DNA of 6,256 nt from Gammaproteobacteria bacterium. Its GTDB lineage: Bacteria; Pseudomonadota; Gammaproteobacteria; Pseudomonadales; UBA3067. The notes beneath the pieces are model-generated. The model made no database searches, was not told where the DNA came from, and worked only from the letters and a program-made list of their open reading frames with translations. The position numbers were made by a program, and so were the translations under genes. Shown here one piece after another: positions 1 to 5,227 of the stretch. Location: NCBI GenBank assembly GCA_019090565.1, contig JAHRVS010000048.1:1-6256 (forward strand), given 5' to 3'. Numbering within the stretch: the stretch's first letter is position 1; every line of letters begins with the position of its first letter.

Positions 1-370
1 GAATGACATCGCACTTCAAATAGGCGACTCGATCACTCATTGGCCAAGGGAGGTCTGTCACGTAGTTAATATACCAACTATTGCCATTCACGGTTTTTGC
101 TCGTTCCACACCTTTTACCCGCTGCCTCCATGTGGTGGCATTAGGGTAATCAACCATCAGGGCCAAGAGGGATTCTGGCGATTGAGGCACCTCCATCGTT
201 GCTTTAATTTCACGTGCATTAGGCAGACCTTCAACGCCTCTCCCGTGTACCTTTACGCTATCGCTGCTTTCAACAAGTTGCCATTTTAGCGATTCAAACT
301 GAGGGTTTGCTAAAGCAGCACTGCAAGCTGCTAAAAAGAAAAGAAATACACTGCTTTGAACCATCCTCAT
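1..370 (-). CDS. START/SRPBCC-domain exported protein, N-terminal part, cut by window edge
   Basis: Reading the minus strand from ATG at 370 gives 123 codons with no stop, running off the left edge. The first 21 residues look like an export signal: hydrophobic core VFLFFLAA, then a plausible signal peptidase I site ALA-N at 21/22. A lipobox-like LAAC at 13-16 makes a lipoprotein an alternative. After that comes a START-like pattern: a strand with KVHGRG (40-45), REIKATMEVP (53-62), DYPNATTWRQRVKGVERAK (74-92) and the typical LPWPMSDRVAY segment (107-117). Family members are usually about 200 residues, so roughly the first 60% is visible. START-fold proteins bind lipids or other hydrophobic ligands, and exported bacterial ones mostly have unknown roles. 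The start is supported by GGAG eight bases upstream. The gene is divergent from the DUF2799 lipoprotein gene. Confidence 0.8.
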   Translation of the reverse strand, partial: MRMVQSSVFLFFLAACSAALANPQFESLKWQLVESSDSVKVHGRGVEGLPNAREIKATMEVPQSPESLLALMVDYPNATTWRQRVKGVERAKTVNGNSWYINYVTDLPWPMSDRVAYLKCDVI

Positions 371-399
371 AAGGTGCTCTCCATTTTTAAAGGTGCTCT
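371..399 (-). repeat. Duplicated 10-mer over the ribosome-binding site of the START-domain gene
   Basis: On the minus strand the 10-mer AGAGCACCTT occurs at 399-390 and again at 380-371, immediately before the ATG at 370. Nine bases (TAAAAATGG) separate the copies. Only the downstream copy is preceded by GG, which creates the GGAG Shine-Dalgarno-like core. The copies are exact; any function (a regulator or RNA-binding site, or just a small tandem duplication) is inference. Confidence 0.6.
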
Positions 400-585
400 T
401 TATTATTTTTATCTAGCTATGAGTCTACACCCCTATGGCGTTACGACTCTATGGGGCTTGCAGACATGCAAGTCAACATTCACCAAAGAAACTGCTATAC
501 CTAAAGAAACATAACAAATACTCGCTGCACAGTAAAACCTAGTGCAGAACATCAGTGCAACGCCCAACCGCTTGGTATCTAACCT
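400..585. promoter_or_regulatory. Divergent intergenic region with TGCA-rich dyads
   Basis: This is the remainder of the 215-bp gap between the START-domain gene (leftward) and the DUF2799 lipoprotein gene (rightward); no open reading frame worth calling lies in it. The tetramer TGCA occurs five times within about 100 bp (from 459, 467, 526, 543 and 556). Four of the copies form two dyads: CTTGCA-GACA-TGCAAG (457-472) and CTGCAC-11 nt-GTGCAG (525-547). A minus-strand -35-like TTGACT lies at 476-471, overlapping the first dyad, but its -10 partner (CATAGA, 17-bp spacer) is poor. On the plus strand, TGCTATACC (493-501) resembles an extended -10, with weak TCAACA (473-478) at a 17-bp spacing. 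Promoter assignments are tentative; the dyads are exact. Confidence 0.35.
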
Positions 586-1206
586 ATGTCACGTATTTAC
601 ATTTTCACTATCCTTTTATCCTCTGTTTTATTGTCATCATGCGCCAGCATGAATAAAGATGAATGCAAACTCGCAAACTGGGAGCTCATTGGCTATGAAG
701 ACGGCGGCAATGGGCAAACGCAAGCCCAAATAGGTAAACACCGAACAGCCTGTGCAAAACATGGTGTTGCACCAGATCTAAGTGCCTATCAAAAAGGCCA
801 TGCTAGGGGCGTAAGGGCCTTTTGTAACCCAAACAGAGGCTTTGCACTGGGAAGCAACGGCGCTCACTATCGAGGCATGTGCCCGAAAGACCTTGAGCCC
901 GCATTTTTAAATGCATACCGGGCAGGCAAGCGCGTCCACGTGGCTCGTCAACAGGTCAGGGCCCTTAACAACAAGTTAAACACCAATAAAACAGAACTAA
1001 AGACGGCCAAGGCTCAGTTAAAAAACAAAGAAGGCTTGCTTATCTCACCGCAAGGAAACATCGCTCAAAAAGCTAACCTCCTGTTGGAAATCAAAGATCT
1101 CAATCAACAAACGGGAAAACTTGAAGCCCAAATCAGACACAATGAAAAAGACCTTGCCGTTGCAAGAACCAAGCTAAATGTTATATCTAGCTCTGTTCGT
1201 TACTAA
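586..1206 (+). CDS. DUF2799 family outer-membrane-type lipoprotein with C-terminal coiled coil
   Basis: This is a 206-residue protein. Residues 1-18 form a lipoprotein signal peptide with lipobox LSSC, giving lipidated Cys19. Residue +2 is Ala, not Asp, so Lol sorting to the outer membrane is expected. The body (27-115) matches the DUF2799 pattern as I remember it: Cys27, W32, GYEDG (36-40), IGKHRTAC (49-56), AYQKGHARGVRAFC (67-80), RGMCP (96-100) and AYRAGKRV (110-117). Four cysteines (27, 56, 80, 99) in the mature domain could form disulfides in the periplasm. Residues about 118-197 are rich in Lys, Gln, Glu and Leu and look like a long coiled coil. The molecular role of the family is unknown to me. 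There is no good Shine-Dalgarno sequence before the ATG, but the signal peptide fixes this start. The gene is convergent with the CoA-transferase gene, 10 bp away. Confidence 0.88.
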   Translation: MSRIYIFTILLSSVLLSSCASMNKDECKLANWELIGYEDGGNGQTQAQIGKHRTACAKHGVAPDLSAYQKGHARGVRAFCNPNRGFALGSNGAHYRGMCPKDLEPAFLNAYRAGKRVHVARQQVRALNNKLNTNKTELKTAKAQLKNKEGLLISPQGNIAQKANLLLEIKDLNQQTGKLEAQIRHNEKDLAVARTKLNVISSSVRY

Positions 1207-1214
1207 CCAGTAAC
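1199..1214. terminator. Small hairpin at the convergent gene junction, weak terminator candidate
   Basis: GTTACT-AACC-AGTAAC is a perfect 6-bp stem with a 4-nt loop. It spans the stop codon of the DUF2799 gene and the 10-bp gap before the 3' end of the CoA-transferase gene. Being symmetric, it could act on transcripts from either side. The stem is AT-rich and no T-run follows on either strand, so a classic intrinsic terminator is not supported. It may only limit read-through, or be chance. Confidence 0.25.
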
Positions 1215-1216
1215 AT

Positions 1217-2425
1217 CTAAATAATGCCACACCCCCTAAGTTGGGACATTTCATCTTCACTCAAACCCAAGCGCTTACCGAGTATTTCATCATTATGCTG
1301 GCCTAAAGCAGGGCCAGCATAATCGGTACGGCCGGGGGTATCAGAAAGCTTTGGCGTTATAGCGGGAATCTTTAGCTCGCCATCAGGCGTATCCACCGTC
1401 TCGAACATCCCTCTTGCTTGGTAGTGTGGGTCATTCATCATATCTTCAATATTATAAATAGGGCCACTGGGCACATTCGCCTGCTTGAGCATCTCTAGAA
1501 TTTCTTCCAATGAAGAGGCGCTGCACCATTCACTTAATACTGCGTCAATTTCTGCTTCATTTTCAACCCGTCCAGCATTATCCCTAAAGCGCTCGTCCTC
1601 CGCCATATGAGACGCCCCCGCGGCCTTCATCAAACGCTTGAAAATTGAATCGCCATTGCCCCCAATGATGACAAACTTTCCATCAGAGCAGCGGTAAGTA
1701 TTTGTAGGGACAATTCCTGTTACCGTGGTGCCTGAAGGCTGACGTATGACCCCGGCTCCATCGTATTCTGGCACCACGGCCTCAAGAGTGTTGAACATAG
1801 CCTCATAAAGCGCCACATCCACAACTTGGCCAGCCCCTCCATTGCTCTGCCCCCCACCTTTATTTTTTTGCAGCAATGCCAGCAATATGCCAATAAATGC
1901 TTGTTGCCCAGCAAGGGTGTCACCCAAACTTAGGTTTGACCGAACCGGCGCCTCCCCTGGAAAGCCATTCAGATAGCGAAAGCCAGAAAACCCTTCTGTT
2001 ACCGATGCAAAGCCCGGTTGTTTCGCATAAGGCCCTGTCTGCCCGTAACCGGATATTCGGGTATAGATTAAATCGGGACAATCAGCCTTAATATCTTCAG
2101 GGCCCAAGCCCCACGATTCCATTTTACCCGGTCTAAAATTCTCAATCAGCACATCGCTTTGCTTGATCAATTCGTAAACCAATTCTCGGCCTTTTTCAGT
2201 GCTTAAATCCAGGGTCACACTTTTCTTATTCCGCCCTATGCTATACCACCATAATGACGTGCCATTTTGTACTACACGCCACCCACGAATGGGGTCTCCT
2301 TTTTGCGGGGCCTCCACTTTAATAACTTCTGCTCCGAAGTAACCCAACTGCGTGCCAGTAAACGGGCCGGCAAGCAACTGGCCTAGCTCTAATACTTTAA
2401 TACCATCCAAAGGACGTTGCGCCAT
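1217..2425 (-). CDS. CaiB/BaiF family (class III) CoA-transferase
   Basis: This 402-residue protein has the usual length for the family. Class III CoA-transferases move CoA between carboxylic acids through an aspartyl-CoA thioester intermediate in the cytoplasm. Visible hallmarks are PLDGIKVLELGQLLAGPF (5-22), LGYFGAEVIKVEAP (27-40), GRNKKSVTLDL (64-74), DVLIENFRPGKMESWGLG (91-108), ISGYGQTGPYA (124-134) and SLGDTLAG (166-173). Asp169 sits where the catalytic Asp169 of formyl-CoA transferase is expected. The C-terminal part has VPTNTYRCSDGKFVIIGGNGDSIF (239-262) and VPSGPIYNIEDMMNDPHYQARGMF (318-341). An AGGA Shine-Dalgarno sequence (2436-2433) lies seven bases before the ATG. A Gly/Asn-rich loop (188-200) is longer than I expect at this point. 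The substrate cannot be read from sequence; candidates are dicarboxylic acids, carnitine-like acids or branched-chain acids. The gene is divergent from the MBL hydrolase gene. Confidence 0.93.
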   Translation of the reverse strand: MAQRPLDGIKVLELGQLLAGPFTGTQLGYFGAEVIKVEAPQKGDPIRGWRVVQNGTSLWWYSIGRNKKSVTLDLSTEKGRELVYELIKQSDVLIENFRPGKMESWGLGPEDIKADCPDLIYTRISGYGQTGPYAKQPGFASVTEGFSGFRYLNGFPGEAPVRSNLSLGDTLAGQQAFIGILLALLQKNKGGGQSNGGAGQVVDVALYEAMFNTLEAVVPEYDGAGVIRQPSGTTVTGIVPTNTYRCSDGKFVIIGGNGDSIFKRLMKAAGASHMAEDERFRDNAGRVENEAEIDAVLSEWCSASSLEEILEMLKQANVPSGPIYNIEDMMNDPHYQARGMFETVDTPDGELKIPAITPKLSDTPGRTDYAGPALGQHNDEILGKRLGLSEDEMSQLRGCGII

Positions 2426-2549
2426 CTTATTATCCTGTTAATCGCCTAAAAAATAGGAAAGTAGCCCGGGTGTATAAAAACCGCTAGACTCCTCATCGGC
2501 CCATCTCACCACCCCGTCAACCCTATTCCGACTCAGCCAGGTGCAAACC
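2426..2549. promoter_or_regulatory. Divergent intergenic region between CoA-transferase and MBL hydrolase genes
   Basis: This 124-bp gap must carry the start signals for both flanking genes. On the plus strand TATAAA (2473-2478) resembles a -10 box but has no recognisable -35 at the right distance. On the minus strand TTGACG (2520-2515) is a good -35, but the hexamer 17 bp downstream (GATGAG) is a poor -10. Ribosome-binding sites are clear: AGGA for the leftward gene (2436-2433) and AGG at 2539-2541 for the rightward gene. I see no strong operator dyad or riboswitch. Confidence 0.3.
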
Positions 2550-3332
2550 ATGTTACATGTCGAAAGAATCACTATCCCCAACCCACTCAAAAATTACAAC
2601 CACCTGCTCGTCTGCACAGAAACCAACGAAGCCATGATGATAGACCCCGCTGATGCGAGTCGATGCATTGCAGTCGCAAAGAAAAATGGCTGGAAGATTA
2701 CTCAACTTGTTTCTACCCATGAGCATGGTGACCATATCTGCGGTAACGACGATGTTGTGAAAGCCTGCCAGTGCCCCCTCAGCGCACCCATTGAAGCCCA
2801 AGCCAGTATTCCTCGTGTTGACCACTGGCTCAAGCACGGTGACACCGTTCAAGTGGGAAATATCACATTAAATGTGCTCGATACACCGGGCCACACGATG
2901 TCACACATTTGCTTGTACCATGACAGTGACAACCCAGTGCTGATCTGCGGAGACACTCTGTTTAATGCAGGTGTAGGTAATTGCTACAGCGGCGACTCGG
3001 CGGTTCTCTATGAATCTATCGCTAAATTCATTTGTGATCTTCCTGATAAAACCCGCATTTATCCGGGGCATGATTACATTGAAAACAACCTTGAGTTTGC
3101 AGCAGTGAGGGAACCTGACAATACGCGTATTTCAGAGCTACTCGATGAAGTCAGCCAACAAACCCCTGATACACGGCTTGTCACCGACCTTGGCATGGAA
3201 AGGAAGATAAACCCCTTCTTTCGTCTAAGTAACCCATCAATAAGAAAAGGCCTTTTAAACGACTTCCCAGAAATGGGTAACTCAGATAAAGACATCTTCA
3301 TTCATCTTCGAAAGCTTAGAGACGTCTGGTAA
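2550..3332 (+). CDS. Glyoxalase II-like metallo-beta-lactamase-fold hydrolase
   Basis: From ATG at 2550 this is a 260-residue protein, the usual length for hydroxyacylglutathione hydrolase (glyoxalase II), which hydrolyses S-lactoylglutathione to lactate and glutathione using two metal ions. Metal ligands are present: THEHGDH (His57, His59, Asp61, His62), TPGHTMSH (His115), CGDTLF (Asp135) and YPGHDY (His174). The C-terminal domain carries NPFFR (221-225) and HLRKLRD (252-258), resembling the LRxxKD glutathione-contact motif, with Arg for Lys at 257. At the usual AGCG(K/R) site the sequence is AGVGN, so the glutathione-binding basic residue is Asn144. The substrate may therefore differ from S-lactoylglutathione. 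A GTG at 2541 is in frame, but the AGG at 2539-2541 favours ATG 2550. It is divergent from the CoA-transferase gene and convergent with the phosphatase gene (7 bp gap, no terminator seen). Confidence 0.85.
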   Translation: MLHVERITIPNPLKNYNHLLVCTETNEAMMIDPADASRCIAVAKKNGWKITQLVSTHEHGDHICGNDDVVKACQCPLSAPIEAQASIPRVDHWLKHGDTVQVGNITLNVLDTPGHTMSHICLYHDSDNPVLICGDTLFNAGVGNCYSGDSAVLYESIAKFICDLPDKTRIYPGHDYIENNLEFAAVREPDNTRISELLDEVSQQTPDTRLVTDLGMERKINPFFRLSNPSIRKGLLNDFPEMGNSDKDIFIHLRKLRDVW

Positions 3333-3339
3333 ACAACGG

Positions 3340-4134
3340 CTATTTCGCGTCTGTGTGTACCAAAATGACCGATATGTTGTCGCGGGCGCCTTTATCCAAG
3401 GTTTTCTGTAAAAGGGTTTGCGTGTTTTCTTCCACTCCCCCACTTTTAATAATATCGGTCATTTCATCACGGGATAACTCGCCATACAGACCATCACTGC
3501 ATAATAAAAACTTGTCACCCTTCACCAGCGGGTAACGGTGGTAGTCCAGATTAAACTCACCACTGCCCATTGCTCGCGTTAACATATGGGAAGAGGGATG
3601 TTTGTCCGCCTCATCCAAAGAAATCAAACCCTGCTCTACCAGTAAAAATGCTTGACTATGATCGCGGGAAAGAGGTTCTAGAGTATTATCCCGAAACAAG
3701 TAGACTCGCGAATCACCCATCCAAAAACAATGGGCATGTTGATTATCCAGCACCAAAACAACAACCGTACTGCCCACGGTCTTCCCGCCAAGTTGCTCTC
3801 GGCTGTAAGCTTTTATTGCTTCATGCGCCTGCTCCAAGGCACTACCAACTGCCCCAACTAGGTCTTCAGCGAGGCTCTCTACAGGCACACCCTCCAAAAC
3901 AGAAACAATCTTCTTGCTCGCATAATCGCCCGCAAGGTGCCCCCCCATGCCATCTGCTACTGTCCACAAACCCACAGCAGGGCGAGATAACAATGAATCT
4001 TCATTCCGCTCTCGTACACAGCCTTTATGCGTAACCTCAGCACTCACCGTATTCATTAGAAGCTCGTTGGATGATTCGAAAAAAAATAATTTTTTAATAT
4101 AACCAAATATTCGTTGAAAAAAATTCATACCCAT
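3340..4134 (-). CDS. PP2C family (PPM) serine/threonine protein phosphatase
   Basis: This 264-residue protein carries a complete catalytic domain of the PP2C/Stp type, metal-dependent enzymes that remove phosphate from Ser/Thr. Motifs in order: RERNEDS (41-47, metal Asp46), WTVADGMGGHLAGDYAS (57-73, metal Asp61 and Gly62), GSTVVVLV (121-128), FWMGDSRVYLF (137-147), LSRDHS (155-160), LTRAMGSG (185-192), LLCSDGLYGEL (210-220, Asp214) and ARDNISVILV (250-259, Asp252). No regulatory domain follows. Residues 3-20 (NFFQRIFGYIKKLFFFES) are Phe/Ile/Lys-rich and could form an amphipathic membrane helix. Alternatively, translation starts at Met27 (ATG at 4056), just before the conserved domain. Neither start has a good Shine-Dalgarno sequence. 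The gene lies 30 bp downstream of lptG on the same strand, probably in its operon. No cognate kinase or FHA-domain gene is in the window. Confidence 0.9.
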   Translation of the reverse strand: MGMNFFQRIFGYIKKLFFFESSNELLMNTVSAEVTHKGCVRERNEDSLLSRPAVGLWTVADGMGGHLAGDYASKKIVSVLEGVPVESLAEDLVGAVGSALEQAHEAIKAYSREQLGGKTVGSTVVVLVLDNQHAHCFWMGDSRVYLFRDNTLEPLSRDHSQAFLLVEQGLISLDEADKHPSSHMLTRAMGSGEFNLDYHRYPLVKGDKFLLCSDGLYGELSRDEMTDIIKSGGVEENTQTLLQKTLDKGARDNISVILVHTDAK

Positions 4135-4164
4135 TCCAAGGATAGTTTAGTTCACCGTAGGCAC

Positions 4165-5226
4165 CTAGCGCACACGGCTCATCATAAATAAGCCAGCAGA
4201 AAGGCAAATACCCACTGGTATCGCTATCGCCACCAGAGGGTCCACATTGAACACAAGGCTCGCATAGCCAAAAAAATCCTGAGCTTGCTGAAACACCAAA
4301 CCAACCACCACCCCCACCAATACTCGGAAACTCATCGACACAGATCGCAAAGGACCAAAAATAAAAGAGACGGCAATCAACACCATGGCGATGCTCACCA
4401 AGGGTTGGAAAATCTTCTTCCAGAAAGCGAGGGTGTAGTGGCTCGAATTTAGCTCCTGCTCTTCAAGGTAACGCGCGTAATGGTACAGTGACAACAAATC
4501 AAGGAACTCAGGATCAACAGCAGCAGAAGACAGGTTATGGGGCGTCAGTGCAAATGGCCATTGTTTATGATCATTCGATGTAATCTCTGTATAACGAGAA
4601 AACAGTCTCGTCGATTGGGTCCCTCGCAGGTTCCAGCTATTATTTTTATAAGCTCCACTTTCAGAGAAGCTGGCTTTAAGCATATTGCCCTCTTCATCAA
4701 ATTGATACCGACTTATTCCGTAAAGCCGACCATCCGGCGCAACCACATTAATATGTACGATTTCATTCTTTTCTCGGTGCCATAGCCCATGCCCGCTTTT
4801 CAGTGCATCTTGCCCACCTTTCAATAAAGAGCGCTCACTTTCTGCAATTTGTTCTGTATAGGGGACAATTTGCTCACTCAACCCGATACTCAAAACCAAA
4901 ATCAATACCGTCGGCTTCATCACAGCGAAAACAATTCGCCCCACTGATATACCCGCTGCACGCATAACAATAAGTTCACTATTATTGGCCAGCGCCCCCA
5001 GGCCTACCAAGCAACCAATCAGCAACGCTACTGGAACAAATTCAGCCACTCGCCGAGGGAATGACATGAGTACATACTCCAAGGCGTCCATGGTTTGGTA
5101 ACCCCTTTCAAGCTCTTCAAGCTCAGCGAGGAATGCCGACAATATATCGAGACCCACAATGATCATCAAAACTATAAAGAAAGCACCTAATACACTCCAG
5201 GCAATATAACGATCCAGTATTTTCAC
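4165..5226 (-). CDS. lptG: LptG, lipopolysaccharide export permease
   Basis: This 353-residue protein has the normal length for LptG (YjgQ), an inner-membrane permease. With LptF and the ATPase LptB it extracts LPS from the inner membrane and passes it to LptC and the Lpt bridge. TM1 begins after LDRYIAW (4-10); TM2 is about 62-80. The SELIVMRAAGIS segment (83-94) corresponds to the cytoplasmic coupling helix that contacts LptB; TM3 is about 97-117. The periplasmic beta-jellyroll domain spans about 125-265 (GLWHREKNEIVHIN at 147-160). FWKKIFQPLVSIAMVLIAVSFIFGPLRSVSM (268-298) is strongly characteristic, and two further TM segments end the protein. The start codon is GTG, one base after the lptF stop, with AGGAGG eight bases upstream, so translation is probably coupled to lptF. 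Confidence 0.95.
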   Translation of the reverse strand: MKILDRYIAWSVLGAFFIVLMIIVGLDILSAFLAELEELERGYQTMDALEYVLMSFPRRVAEFVPVALLIGCLVGLGALANNSELIVMRAAGISVGRIVFAVMKPTVLILVLSIGLSEQIVPYTEQIAESERSLLKGGQDALKSGHGLWHREKNEIVHINVVAPDGRLYGISRYQFDEEGNMLKASFSESGAYKNNSWNLRGTQSTRLFSRYTEITSNDHKQWPFALTPHNLSSAAVDPEFLDLLSLYHYARYLEEQELNSSHYTLAFWKKIFQPLVSIAMVLIAVSFIFGPLRSVSMSFRVLVGVVVGLVFQQAQDFFGYASLVFNVDPLVAIAIPVGICLSAGLFMMSRVR

Positions 5227-5227
5227 T

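Noticed and set aside
367..384. Five-codon upstream reading frame (MESTL) overlapping the START gene's ATG as ATGA
   Set aside because: It is very short and has no Shine-Dalgarno sequence of its own, so it could easily arise from the 10-mer duplication and chance.
1172..1192. 21-bp imperfect palindrome (AGCTA...TAGCT) near the end of the DUF2799 gene, whose TATCTAGCT also occurs at 410-418
   Set aside because: It lies inside coding sequence, has mismatches, and a single shared 9-mer flanking a gene is not enough to suggest an insertion or attachment site.
2541..2549. GTG at 2541 as the start of the MBL hydrolase
   Set aside because: It has no ribosome-binding site, while the AGG overlapping it is well placed for ATG 2550, and the conserved protein begins near MLHVERI.
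2553..2852. 99-codon minus-strand open frame opposite the MBL hydrolase gene
   Set aside because: It is antisense to the conserved metal-binding region and has no recognisable domain or ribosome-binding site.
3320..3352. Possible terminator at the MBL/phosphatase convergent junction (AGACG ... CGTCT)
   Set aside because: The stem is only 5 bp with a 23-nt loop, and no T-run follows on either strand.
3570..4034. 154-codon plus-strand open frame opposite the phosphatase gene
   Set aside because: It has low-complexity, Pro/Gln/His-rich composition with no family resemblance and lies wholly antisense to a well-supported PP2C gene.
5120..5150. Lack of a Lys in the LptG TM1/periplasmic start (AFLAELEELERG) where E. 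coli LptG has Lys34
   Set aside because: From memory, Pseudomonas-type LptG proteins also lack this Lys and have an acidic segment here, so it looks like a lineage feature rather than a defect.
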